Program-made: the position numbers and the translations under genes
Assembly (NCBI GenBank): GCA_050177075.1
Contig: JBFXHL010000063.1
Coordinates: 1 to 14,299 of the forward strand
Direction of reading: 5' to 3'
Source: UBA2239 sp050177075
GTDB taxonomy: Bacteria; Pseudomonadota; Gammaproteobacteria; Burkholderiales; UBA9220
Length of the DNA: 14,299 nucleotides
Notes under the pieces: generated by a model
Database searches by the model: none
Seen by the model: only the letters and a program-made list of their open reading frames with translations
What the model was told of the DNA's origin: nothing
Part shown: positions 1-7,329 of the stretch, in pieces
Layout of the letters: every line of letters begins with the position of its first letter
How positions within the stretch are numbered: the stretch's first letter is position 1

Positions 1-9
1 GGCGGCTAA
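1..9 (+). CDS. soxY: 3' end of probable soxY (two codons and stop)
   Basis: The window opens with Gly-Gly-stop (GGC GGC TAA), 53 bp before a soxZ start. SoxY, the thiosulfate-oxidation carrier subunit, ends in a conserved GGCGG tail and is normally encoded just upstream of soxZ. The final Gly-Gly and the position fit, but only two residues are visible. The call is an inference from context. Confidence 0.5.
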   Translation, partial: GG

Positions 10-62
10 TTCCGCTCTTGGCGCATCCCGATTACAGCAATAGACACTGAAAGGAATACGAA

Positions 63-377
63 ATGGCAGATCCGATGAAAATCCGCGCCACCCTGCAAGG
101 CGACGTGGCCGACGTGAAAGTGCTGATAAGCCACATCATGGAAACCGGCCAGCGCAAGGACCCCAAAACCGGCCAACTCATTCCCGCCCACTTCATCCAG
201 GAAGTCACCGCCACCGTCAACGGCAAGGTCGTGCTGGACTCCTAGTGGAGCCAGGCCATCTCCAAGAACCCCTTCCTCGGCTTCAAGGTGAAGGGTGCCA
301 AGGCCGGCGACAAAGTGGTTGTCAACTGGGTCGACAACAAGGGCGACAAGAACACCGCCGAAGCCGCCATCGGCTGA
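63..377 (+). pseudogene. soxZ: soxZ, sulfur-oxidation carrier subunit, interrupted by an in-frame TAG
   Basis: SoxZ pairs with SoxY in the periplasm. The SoxYZ complex carries sulfur intermediates on a SoxY cysteine during thiosulfate oxidation. The frame starts at ATG 63, with an AAGGA ribosome site at 51-55, and reads a typical SoxZ N-terminus (MADPMKIRA, HIMETGQRKD, IPAHFIQEV). Codon 61 (243-245) is TAG. The same frame then continues without a frameshift through typical SoxZ sequence (WSQAISKNPFLGF, GDKVVVNWVDNKGDK) to TGA at 375-377. Without the TAG the product would be 104 residues, the normal family length. In related SoxZ proteins I recall a glutamine before this tryptophan, so a single CAG-to-TAG change would explain the interruption. 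The 60-residue product would lack the second half of the Ig-like fold. It is either a real nonsense mutation, a suppressed codon or a sequencing error. Confidence 0.85.
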
Positions 378-462
378 GCCGGAAACCGTTCTCGGGCGCG
401 GCTTGTTGCATCGACCGGATTCCTTCAGAATTAACGGCCTCCCAAAAGAAGGAAACCTAATC

Positions 463-1386
463 GTGCAGCGCCGCGCCTTTCTTGCCGCCGGATTGTCCAT
501 TCCCTTCCTGTTCGGCCGGGACACCAGGACGGCATCCGCCTCCCTGCCGGACGCCCCCTTGAGCGAATACGTCTGCCAGGCCACGCCCGCTTTTTTTCCT
601 GCCCGAAAGCCCGGAGACCTGTTTTACCAAGGCACCCACATCCTGACCCACGGCGCCTTCCGCGACTTGGCGCAGGCCTACCGCCCCGCCGGCGGTGGCC
701 GGCTCCACGCGGCGGGTGGCGGCTGCGATGACGGCATCGCGGGGGTGCTGAGGATGCAGGCCGACCTGGGGGGAATGTGCTGTCCGGTGGAGAAATCACG
801 CGCCGTCGGCCTGCCTTGGTATCCGGTGGCCCGGGACATCAAGGTGGCCATCGTCCACCCCGCCAACCCCCTGACGGACATCGGATTTGACGAGTTGGCC
901 GCCGTCGCGGCGGGCCGCATCGCCCGCTGGCGGGAACTCGGCGGCGAGGACCGCGCCATCGCCCTGGTGGTGCGCAATCATTGTCCGGACTACCTGGAGC
1001 CGGTGCGGGACCTGTTGTTGAAAAACAAACCGGGCTGGTCCCCCAAGGGCTTATTCGTCGAACGCGACGAGCAGATCATCGACGCCGTTGCCCGCTACCC
1101 CGGTGGACTTGGCTTGGTGAGCTGGGTTTTCGCCAAGCCCCTGGCGGAGGCCGGCAAGCTCAAGGTGCTCAAGGTGGACGGCGTGCGGCACGGGACGCGG
1201 GCCGTCCGCTCCGGGCGCTACCGCCTCCACGGGCCGCTCAACGTCATCTTCGCCCGCTGGCGGGAGGAGACCATGGCCCCCTTCTTCGATTTCCTCTACA
1301 GTCGCCGCGGCTTGGCCATCATAGGCCGCTCCCTGGTGCCCGTGAGCGCCGGGGAAGCGGGCTACCGGCCGGGGCGCTGGGCATGA
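463..1386 (+). CDS. exported PstS-like solute-binding protein
   Basis: The protein has 307 residues if started at GTG 463, which has AGAAGGAAA at 448-456. The frame stays open further upstream, but that stretch overlaps soxZ and is not SoxZ- or PstS-like. The N-terminus reads VQRRAFLAAG followed by a hydrophobic stretch (residues 5-18), a short signal peptide with twin-arginine character. The body resembles phosphate-ABC-type binding proteins: FRDLAQAYR near 66-74, a glycine-rich AGGGCDDG at 84-91, ADLGGMCCPV at 100-109, and WYPVARDIKVAIVHPANPL at 119-137, which matches the PstS 'PVA.D.....V.P.NP' pattern. The cysteines at 88, 106 and 107 are unusual. No permease or ATPase gene is nearby. Instead, the gene overlaps tail-to-tail by 25 bp with a sensor kinase gene. 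It probably binds an oxyanion or other ligand for sensing rather than uptake. The ligand is unknown. Confidence 0.75.
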   Translation: MQRRAFLAAGLSIPFLFGRDTRTASASLPDAPLSEYVCQATPAFFPARKPGDLFYQGTHILTHGAFRDLAQAYRPAGGGRLHAAGGGCDDGIAGVLRMQADLGGMCCPVEKSRAVGLPWYPVARDIKVAIVHPANPLTDIGFDELAAVAAGRIARWRELGGEDRAIALVVRNHCPDYLEPVRDLLLKNKPGWSPKGLFVERDEQIIDAVARYPGGLGLVSWVFAKPLAEAGKLKVLKVDGVRHGTRAVRSGRYRLHGPLNVIFARWREETMAPFFDFLYSRRGLAIIGRSLVPVSAGEAGYRPGRWA

Positions 1387-3014
1387 TCGTCCACCGTGGG
1401 CAAACTGACCTCCACCCGCCCCGGCGCGCCGGGGCGAATCGCGATGTCGCCACCATGAGCCTGGGCAATGGCCAAGGCGCTCACCAGCCCGAGGCCGTTG
1501 CCACCGGACTTGGTGGTGAAGAAAGGCTCGTACAAGCGAGCCAGCGCCTCGGGAGAGAATCCCGGCCCGCTGTCGGTGACCGCGATCCGCGACCATTCGC
1601 CGTCGGCCACCAAATCAAGGACCACCTCTCCGCCGGGAGCGGCCTGCCTGGCATTGTCCAGAAGATTGGCGAGCATCTGCTCCAGTTGGTAGACGTCCGC
1701 CTCCACCCACACCGGCCCGTCCGCCGGAACGACCGACAATGCCGTGTCCGGCCAAGCCCCCCGCCAGCGGCCCGCGATTTCCGCCACCAGCTCGTTCAAG
1801 TCGTGGCGCGCGGCCTTGAGGCGAACGGGACGCCCGTAGGCCAGCAGCATTTCCACCGTGCGCATGCAGCGCTCGCTGTGGTGCACGATGAGCCGGCTGT
1901 CCTCCTGGATTTGCCCGGCCTCCCCGGCCGGCTGCTTTTCCATGAGGCGGGCCACGTTGCGAATCACCGTCAGGGGATTGTTGATGTCGTGGGCCACGCG
2001 CGCGGCCATGCGGCCGATATCCGACAAGCGCTCCTGCTGTCGCATGCGCCGCTCCAGTTCGCGCAAGCGCGCCAGGTCCCCGCTCATGCCGTTGAAGGCC
2101 TCCACCAGCCGGGCGATTTCGTTGCTCCCCCGGCTGGACAAACGGCCGCCGAAATCGCCCCGCCCCACCGCGGACGCGGCCTGGGTCAGCGCACGGAGAG
2201 GTTTGAGCTGCCAGCCCAGAAAGGCTCCCAAGGCAAGGGTGAGCAGCAGGCCGAAAACCGCCATGATCCACGCCAGCAGGCTTTTCACTCGGGACAGCGC
2301 CGGCCCCACGCTGTCCTGAACATCCACCTCCAGCCACGTCGGCTTGCCTGCGGCCCCGGGCAGATCCACCCGCTGAAGCCCTTTCCGTCCCGCCCCATCC
2401 GCCACCACCCGCGCCATCACCTCGCTGCCGGCGGGGAAGACCGCCTCCAGAAAGGGGGACAAGGGACGCGCCAATTGCAGGACGGCATAGGCCCGTCCCT
2501 CCCGCCGGAGAGGCGCGCTGGTCACCAGCCAGGGGGTCCGTCCCACCCAGCTCACCACCATGCCTTGCCGGACGGCGGGACTGGGCGGCACGCTTCCAAA
2601 GGCGGCCACTGGCCTGCCGGCCATATCCCACAAGCTCACCGACTCCAGCCGAAAACTCTCGGCGATGCGGCGCACGGCGGCCATGGGATGCGCCTTCTCC
2701 CCATCGAGGAAAAGGTGGTAATAAGCGCTGTTCCTGAGTTCTGCGTCGTCGGCGAGAAGCGCCGCAAGGCCCGCCAACTGGCCGAGTTCCCGTTCCACCA
2801 CGGCCTTTGCCTGGAGGCTGGCGCGGGAGGTTCGCTGCTCCCGCAACTCGTTGAATTTTCCGCTGACGAAGTAGTCGATGCCGAAGAACAGGGCCGAACT
2901 CATCAAGGCGATGCTGAGGGTCAGGACGGCAAGCATGGCCCAGAGCAGAGAATGCCGCAGGCCGGAAAGGGGGGGCATGTTCGCCAGGGCAAGAAACGGC
3001 TTCGGTATTTTCAT
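1362..3014 (-). CDS. membrane sensor histidine kinase (HAMP, HisKA, HATPase)
   Basis: The protein has 550 residues from the ATG at 3014. A TTG at 3032 would add six residues and overlap the divergent gene. In order: TM1 at about 24-45; a periplasmic sensing region of about 200 residues with no recognised fold; TM2 at about 246-268; a HAMP domain at about 269-320; a HisKA H-box HDINNP with phospho-acceptor His342; an N-box LLDNARQAA around Asn454; a G1 box DSGPGF; an EPFFTTK F-box; and a G2 box GNGLGL at about 505-510. All catalytic motifs are intact. The kinase phosphorylates a response regulator, almost certainly the NtrC-type protein encoded divergently 17 bp away. This class of kinase commonly works with sigma-54 activators. 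The convergent solute-binding gene suggests a binding protein that presents ligand to the sensor domain (inference). Confidence 0.9.
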   Translation of the reverse strand: MKIPKPFLALANMPPLSGLRHSLLWAMLAVLTLSIALMSSALFFGIDYFVSGKFNELREQRTSRASLQAKAVVERELGQLAGLAALLADDAELRNSAYYHLFLDGEKAHPMAAVRRIAESFRLESVSLWDMAGRPVAAFGSVPPSPAVRQGMVVSWVGRTPWLVTSAPLRREGRAYAVLQLARPLSPFLEAVFPAGSEVMARVVADGAGRKGLQRVDLPGAAGKPTWLEVDVQDSVGPALSRVKSLLAWIMAVFGLLLTLALGAFLGWQLKPLRALTQAASAVGRGDFGGRLSSRGSNEIARLVEAFNGMSGDLARLRELERRMRQQERLSDIGRMAARVAHDINNPLTVIRNVARLMEKQPAGEAGQIQEDSRLIVHHSERCMRTVEMLLAYGRPVRLKAARHDLNELVAEIAGRWRGAWPDTALSVVPADGPVWVEADVYQLEQMLANLLDNARQAAPGGEVVLDLVADGEWSRIAVTDSGPGFSPEALARLYEPFFTTKSGGNGLGLVSALAIAQAHGGDIAIRPGAPGRVEVSLPTVDDHAQRPGR

Positions 3015-3031
3015 GACAGGGGTACCGCACA

Positions 3032-4450
3032 ATGAACTCGAACCAGTTTAATGTATTCCTCCAAGGCGAACCAAGGCAGGAGGAGGGCGTCCCCCTGCGC
3101 ATCCTGGTGATCGAGGATGAGCCGGACGTGGCCCGCCTCCTCAAGCGCGTCATCGAAAGCTGCGGCGCCCACGAGGTGCGGCTGGAAACCGCGCCTCTCG
3201 ATCTGGCGGAATGCCTGCGGGATTTCGCCCCGGACCTGGTGCTGACCGACCTGATGATGCCGGGCATGGACGGCCTGGAGGTGATCCGCCAGGCCAAGGC
3301 GCTCAACGAAGACTTGCCGGTGGTGGTGGTCAGCGCCTACGCCACCCTGGAGAACGCCGTGGAAACCGTGAAGGCCGGCGCCTTCGATTTCCTGGCCAAG
3401 CCTTTCAGCCCCGAGTCGGTGGAACTCACGCTGGCCAAGGCGGCCCGTGAGCGCCAACTCCGCGCCCGCGCCGCCAGCCTGTGCCGCCAGATGCAGTCCC
3501 GTGACGGCGACCTGGCGGCGCTGCAGGGCGAAAGCGGCGCCATGCGCGCCCTGCGCGCCTGGATTTGCCGGGTGCGGGAGCCCCGCACCAACGTCCTCAT
3601 CGAAGGGGAAAGCGGCACCGGCAAGGAACTGGTGGCGCGGGCCATCCACGCCGGGCGCGGACCCTTCGTCGCCATCAACATGGCGGCCGTGCCCGACGAA
3701 CTGGCGGAATCCGAGCTGTTCGGCCACCGCAAAGGCGCCTTCACCGGCGCCGCCCGTGACCGCATCGGCCTGTTGCAGGAAGCCGGGGACGGGGTGGTGT
3801 TCCTGGACGAAGTGAACGCCATGAGTCCCCTGTTGCAAGCCAAACTGCTGCGGGTCTTGCAGGAAAAACGCATGCGCCCGGTGGGCGCCAACCAGGAAGT
3901 GGCATTGAATTTCCGCCTGCTCGCCGCCAGCAACCGCGATCTGGAGTCGCTGGTCAATGCCGGCCAGTTCCGCCGCGACCTCTACCACCGCCTCAACGTC
4001 CTGTCGGTGCGGCTGCCCCCCCTGCGGGAACGGCGGGAAGATATCCCCCTCCTCGCCGAGCACTTCGTCCAGCGCTACGCCCGCGCCCACGGGCGGCGCC
4101 TGCGCCAGCTCGCCCCCGAGGCCGCCGCCGCGCTGATGGCGGCGGACTGGCCGGGAAACGTGCGGGAACTGGAAAACGTCGTCGAGCAAGCGGTCATCCT
4201 CTGCCCGGAGGGCCGAACAGACCTGCCCCTGTCGGCCCTTCCCGCCCGCCTGGGCGGCGCGGGCTGGCAATCGGAAGCGGCGCCCGGATCACCCCGGCCC
4301 GCCACCCTGGAGGAGGCGGAGCGGCACTACATCCTGAGCGTGCTCCGACAGACCGGCGGCAACAAGGCCCAGGCGGCGCGCATCCTGGACATCGACTACA
4401 AGACCCTGCTGCGCAAGCTCAACGCGGCGGCCGCCTCGGAAACGGGATAA
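3032..4450 (+). CDS. sigma-54-dependent NtrC-family response regulator
   Basis: The protein has 472 residues. A receiver domain spans about 22-140 (acidic pair Glu29/Asp30 or nearby, phospho-acceptor Asp73 in LTDLMMPGMDG, Lys123). The AAA+ domain spans about 163-395, with Walker A GESGTGKE at 192-199, the sigma-54-contacting GAFTGA loop at 235-240, Walker B VVFLDE at 255-260 and arginine fingers around LRERRED. A Fis-type helix-turn-helix lies at the C-terminus (about 425-467, NKAQAARILDIDYKTLLRKL). Phosphorylation should drive oligomerisation and ATP-dependent opening of sigma-54 promoters. ATG 3032 has AGGGG nine bases upstream. A stronger AGGAGG site at 3078-3086 lies inside the frame, so the first 21 residues, which are outside the receiver fold, may not be made. 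The 3' end is 4 bp from the convergent enolase gene. The target promoter was not identified. Confidence 0.92.
   Translation: MNSNQFNVFLQGEPRQEEGVPLRILVIEDEPDVARLLKRVIESCGAHEVRLETAPLDLAECLRDFAPDLVLTDLMMPGMDGLEVIRQAKALNEDLPVVVVSAYATLENAVETVKAGAFDFLAKPFSPESVELTLAKAARERQLRARAASLCRQMQSRDGDLAALQGESGAMRALRAWICRVREPRTNVLIEGESGTGKELVARAIHAGRGPFVAINMAAVPDELAESELFGHRKGAFTGAARDRIGLLQEAGDGVVFLDEVNAMSPLLQAKLLRVLQEKRMRPVGANQEVALNFRLLAASNRDLESLVNAGQFRRDLYHRLNVLSVRLPPLRERREDIPLLAEHFVQRYARAHGRRLRQLAPEAAAALMAADWPGNVRELENVVEQAVILCPEGRTDLPLSALPARLGGAGWQSEAAPGSPRPATLEEAERHYILSVLRQTGGNKAQAARILDIDYKTLLRKLNAAAASETG
3078..3087 (+). promoter_or_regulatory. strong internal Shine-Dalgarno within the regulator's 5' end
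   Basis: AGGAGGAGGG lies seven bases upstream of an in-frame CTG at 3095, which begins the receiver domain (LRILVIEDE). No ATG, GTG or TTG is available between them. It may mark a CTG start that would widen the kinase/regulator intergenic gap from 17 to 80 bp, or it may be chance in GC-rich coding DNA. Confidence 0.3.
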
Positions 4451-4454
4451 GGCC

Positions 4455-5738
4455 TCAGCGGACGAAGGCTTTCCTGCCCGCGTACACGGCGGAATCCCCC
4501 AGATACTCCTCGATGCGCATCAACTGGTTGTACTTCTCCACCCGCTCGCCGCGGCAGGGCGCGCCGGTCTTGAGGTGGCCGGTGCCCAGGGCCACGGTGA
4601 GGTCGGCGATGAAGCTGTCCACCGTCTCGCCGCTGCGATGGGACACCATGGCGCCCCAGTTGGCGCCGTAGGCCAGGCGCACCGCCGCCACGGTCTCGGA
4701 CAGGGAGCCGATCTGGTTGAGCTTGATCAGCACCGCGTTGGCGATGTTCTCGTCGATGCCCCGCTGGATGCGCGCCACGTTGGTGACGAAGATGTCGTCC
4801 CCCACCAGCTCGATCTTGTCCCCCAGCTCCCGGTTGAGAATCTTCCAGCCTTCCCAGTCGTCCTCCGCCAAGCCGTCCTCCAGCACCACGATGGGGTACT
4901 TCGCCACCCAGTCGGCGTACATGGCCACCATTTCGGCGGCTTCCACCTTGCGCCCCTCGGTGCGCAGGTGGTACAGGCCGTCCTCGTAGAAGCCGCTGGA
5001 GGCGGGGTCCAGGGCGATGGCCACGTCGTCGCCGGGACGGTAGCCGGCGGCCTCGATGGCCTTCAGGATCAGCTCCACCGCGTCGGCGTTGCGCTTCAGG
5101 GCCGGGGCGAAGCCGCCCTCGTCCCCCACGCCGACGGTATGGCCGCCGTTCTTCAGCACCTTTTTCAGGGCGTGGTAGACCTCGGCGCCCCAGCGCAGGG
5201 CCTCGGCGAAATTAGGCGCCCCCACGGGGGCGATCATGAATTCCTGCAGGTCGGTGCCCTGCCAGTTGGCGTGGACGCCGCCGTTGAGAATGTTGAACAT
5301 GGGCACCGGCATGCGGCAGGCCGCCGAACCGCCCAGGTAGCGGAACAGGGGTAGGTCGCAGGCGTCCGCCGCCGCCCGGGCCACCGCCAGGCTCACGCCG
5401 AGGATGGCGTTGGCGCCGAATTTTTCCTTGTGGGGCGTGCCGTCCAGCTCCAGCATGGCCCGGTCCACCGCCCCCTGGTCCAGGGCGTCCATGCCGCACA
5501 GGGCGGCGGCGATCTCGTCGTTGACGTGGCCCACCGCCTTTTTCACTCCCTTGCCGCCGTAGCGTTTCTTGTCGCCGTCCCGCAGCTCCAGGGCCTCGTG
5601 GACGCCGGTGGAGGCGCCGGAGGGCACGGCCGAGCGGCCGAAGGCGCCGCCTTCGAGGGCCACTTCGACTTCCACCGTGGGATTACCGCGGGAATCCAGG
5701 ATTTCGCGGGCGTGAATGCGTTCGATGCGGGTGTACAT
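4455..5738 (-). CDS. eno: enolase (phosphopyruvate hydratase)
   Basis: Full-length enolase of 427 residues, interconverting 2-phosphoglycerate and phosphoenolpyruvate in glycolysis and gluconeogenesis. The start ATG 5738 has an AAGGGAG ribosome site about nine bases upstream. Catalytic residues are present: the Glu207 region (GVGDEGGFAP), Lys339 (LIKLNQIG) and Lys390 (HLKTG). The magnesium ligands Asp244, Glu287 and Asp314, the SGAST mobile loop at 40-44 and SHRSGET at 366-372 are also present. The gene is not in the pyrG-kdsA-eno-ftsB neighbourhood usual for the housekeeping gene in proteobacteria, so it may be a second copy. It lies downstream of, and on the same strand as, a fluoride-riboswitch operon. 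Fluoride with phosphate inhibits enolase, and eno is known in other fluoride regulons. Whether read-through reaches it is unclear, since 234 bp and a palindrome separate it from the MFS gene. Confidence 0.97.
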   Translation of the reverse strand: MYTRIERIHAREILDSRGNPTVEVEVALEGGAFGRSAVPSGASTGVHEALELRDGDKKRYGGKGVKKAVGHVNDEIAAALCGMDALDQGAVDRAMLELDGTPHKEKFGANAILGVSLAVARAAADACDLPLFRYLGGSAACRMPVPMFNILNGGVHANWQGTDLQEFMIAPVGAPNFAEALRWGAEVYHALKKVLKNGGHTVGVGDEGGFAPALKRNADAVELILKAIEAAGYRPGDDVAIALDPASSGFYEDGLYHLRTEGRKVEAAEMVAMYADWVAKYPIVVLEDGLAEDDWEGWKILNRELGDKIELVGDDIFVTNVARIQRGIDENIANAVLIKLNQIGSLSETVAAVRLAYGANWGAMVSHRSGETVDSFIADLTVALGTGHLKTGAPCRGERVEKYNQLMRIEEYLGDSAVYAGRKAFVR

Positions 5739-5773
5739 GGAGAATCTCCCTTCTTGTTTTGAAAATTAAGCAT

Positions 5774-5790
5774 AGGCGGTTTTTCCGCCT
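5774..5790 (-). other. small perfect hairpin in the eno leader
   Basis: AGGCGG (5774-5779) and CCGCCT (5785-5790) form a perfect 6-bp stem around a five-base loop, 36 bp upstream of the eno start codon. On the minus strand it is followed by only short T stretches, so it is a weak terminator at best. It could be a leader structure affecting translation or stability. No known riboswitch was recognised in 5739-5843. Confidence 0.35.
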
Positions 5791-5840
5791 TTATCGGACA
5801 GTGTGGCGCAGCCGGATTGCGAAATTATGGCCGCGTTTCC

Positions 5841-6023
5841 TTCAACCCGGATTATTCATTAGGGCGTGAGAGGATGGCGAGACGGGTTGCGAGACAGTTT
5901 TGTCCCTTGGGAGAAGTCCATGGTCATTCCATGGACGCCAAGCAAGGGACAAAAATGGCCGCAAACCGTCCGCTAGCGCTCACGCAGGCTCGAAGGGCCG
6001 CCTAATGGATAATCCGGGTTCAA
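5841..6023. repeat. MITE-like palindromic element with terminal inverted repeats
   Basis: Nearly the whole segment folds back on itself. The outer repeats 5844-5863 and 6001-6020 are inverted copies matching at 19 of 20 positions. Inward, GCGTGAG (5864-5870) pairs with 5979-5985. GACGGGTTGCG (5881-5891) pairs with 5960-5970 with one mismatch. TTTTGTCCCTTG (5898-5909) pairs perfectly with 5943-5954. GTCCATGG (5916-5923) pairs perfectly with 5929-5936 around a five-base loop. It encodes no transposase, so a non-autonomous mobile element is the simplest reading. No clear target-site duplication was found. The ends recall IS1380-type termini from memory only. The right arm carries the last codons of the MFS gene. 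As RNA it would be a very stable hairpin between the MFS and eno genes and might stop or stabilise transcripts. Confidence 0.8.
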
Positions 6024-7178
6024 TACCCAAAACTTCAATAGCAGCATCGCCCCCAGGGCGCAGCCGGCGGAGAAGGCGAAAGCGGCCTCGGCGGCCACGG
6101 TCTGCCACAGCCAGCCGAACACCAGGGACGCCGGCAGCAGCATCGCCCCGGTGGTGAGGTTGAACCAGCCGTAGGCGGTGCCCAGCCGCTCACGGGGCGC
6201 CAGATCCGCCACCAGGGCTTTCTCCGCCCCCTCGGTGGCGGCGAGGAACACACCGTAAAAGGCGAAGAGGGGCCACAGCAGCAGGGCATGGAACCCGTTC
6301 AGCCCCAGGGCCAGGTAGAACAGGCCGTAAACCGCCCATCCTCCCAGGATCAGCCGCGTTCGCCCCACCTTGTCGGACAGGGCGGAGAGGGGCGTGGACA
6401 GCACCATCGCCACCGCTGAGGTCAGAGCCCACAGCAGCGGCACCTGGTAGTCGGCCAGGCCCAGTTCCTTGGCCCGCAGCAGGAGGAACATGTTGGACGA
6501 GTTGCCCAGGGTGAACAGGGCCAGCACCAGCAGGTAGCGCTTGTAGGCGGTCGGGAACCCTTCCATTTTCCAGGAAAAGGCCGGGCGCCTGGCCGCCGGA
6601 ACAACGGGCGGCTCCTTCACGCTCAGGGCCAGGATAACAGTGATGATGCCCGGCACGATGGACCAGAGGAAAACCTCCCGCAGCACCATGCCCCGCTCCA
6701 GCAGCCATGCCGCCAGCAACGGGCCGATGACCGCGCCGGCGTTGTCCATGGCACGATGCAAGCCGAAGGCGAGGCCGCGCCGCGATTCGTCCACGGCGGC
6801 GGCCAGCAAGGCGTCCCGGGGCGACGTGCGCAGCCCCTTTCCCACCCGGTCGGCAAAGCGCAACGCCAGCACCATGGGCCAGCTCGCCGCCAAATAAAAC
6901 AGCGGCCGCGACAGGGCGGCTAGGCCATAGCCCCCCGCCACCCAGCCCTTGGCGTGTCCCCGCTTGTCCATGAGCACGCCAGAAAAGAGCTTCAGCAGGC
7001 TGGCGGTGGTCTCGGCAATGCCCTCGATCAGTCCCAGGGCTTTTGGCCCGGCCATCAGCACCGAAGCGAGGAACAGCGGCACCAGGGGATAAACCAGCTC
7101 GGAGGTCGAGTCGTTGAACAGGCTTACCAGCCCGAGCAGCCAGACGGTGGAAGGAAGTTGAAAAAGGGCTTTGAGCAT
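5973..7178 (-). CDS. MFS transporter with an element-derived C-terminal tail
   Basis: Major facilitator superfamily permease of 401 residues with about twelve hydrophobic helices. MFS signatures include SLFNDSTSELVYPLVPLFL (about 19-37), GVLMDKRGHAKGW (67-79) in the loop 2-3 position, RFADRVGKGLRTSPRDALLA (107-126) and the second-half loop SDKVGRTR (268-275). The substrate is unknown. The start ATG 7178 has a weak AAAGG upstream and a 151-bp gap to the HAD gene. The palindromic element enters after KFWV. The final 16 residues (LNPDYPLGG onward) and the stop come from the element, whereas the broken paralogue at 13714 ends KFWVKGGQ, probably closer to the ancestral end. Same-strand position after the fluoride operon, together with the related copy upstream of that operon, suggests an old association, but a fluoride role is not shown. 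Confidence 0.85.
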   Translation of the reverse strand: MLKALFQLPSTVWLLGLVSLFNDSTSELVYPLVPLFLASVLMAGPKALGLIEGIAETTASLLKLFSGVLMDKRGHAKGWVAGGYGLAALSRPLFYLAASWPMVLALRFADRVGKGLRTSPRDALLAAAVDESRRGLAFGLHRAMDNAGAVIGPLLAAWLLERGMVLREVFLWSIVPGIITVILALSVKEPPVVPAARRPAFSWKMEGFPTAYKRYLLVLALFTLGNSSNMFLLLRAKELGLADYQVPLLWALTSAVAMVLSTPLSALSDKVGRTRLILGGWAVYGLFYLALGLNGFHALLLWPLFAFYGVFLAATEGAEKALVADLAPRERLGTAYGWFNLTTGAMLLPASLVFGWLWQTVAAEAAFAFSAGCALGAMLLLKFWVLNPDYPLGGPSSLRER

Positions 7179-7329
7179 CAGGAATTGCCTTTACGCTAAT
7201 TGCAGAAAACGACTGACGATGGAACGCGCCAGGAGAACGATAAACAGGCACGAAAGCCAAGCCGCTGCCATGCCAGCGGGGACACTGCCTTCCGTTCGTA
7301 GCGAGTTTCTTTCATGGCGTTTGCCAAGT
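7179..7329 (-). other. intergenic gap between HAD and MFS genes with one hairpin
   Basis: This gap holds no convincing gene. CCGCTG (7262-7267) and CAGCGG (7274-7279) form a perfect 6-bp stem with a six-base loop. No T-run follows on the minus strand, so it is not a clear intrinsic terminator. A short minus-strand frame (about 7196-7315) has no ribosome site or recognisable content. Confidence 0.4.

Noticed and set aside
243..245. Pyrrolysine insertion at the soxZ TAG
   Set aside because: Relatives appear to carry Gln here, no pyl genes are in view, and SoxZ is not a methylamine methyltransferase. A point mutation or sequencing error is simpler.
394..410. Possible sigma-54 promoter (GG ... 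TTGCA) upstream of the PstS-like gene
   Set aside because: The GG and GC elements are 11 rather than 10 bases apart, and the -24 box otherwise does not fit.
981..3035. Very long plus-strand open frame (684 codons) opposite the kinase gene
   Set aside because: Antisense shadow of a high-GC gene. Its product is low-complexity and Pro/Arg/Gly/His-rich, with no recognisable domain.
3011..4270. Minus-strand open frame opposite the sigma-54 activator
   Set aside because: Composition typical of an antisense frame. The plus-strand NtrC-type protein has all family motifs.
5739..5840. Second fluoride riboswitch in front of eno
   Set aside because: No TGATG hallmark or aptamer stems were found. Only a 6-bp hairpin is present.
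7255..7270. Minus-strand TGGCA-N-GGCT pattern with correct GG-N10-GC spacing, a possible sigma-54 promoter for the MFS gene
   Set aside because: The -12 box reads TGGC instead of TTGC, and such spacing is common by chance in GC-rich DNA. No activator sites were recognised. Not strong enough to list as a feature.
7196..7315. Short minus-strand frame in the HAD-MFS gap
   Set aside because: About 39 codons, no Shine-Dalgarno and no recognisable sequence; probably chance.
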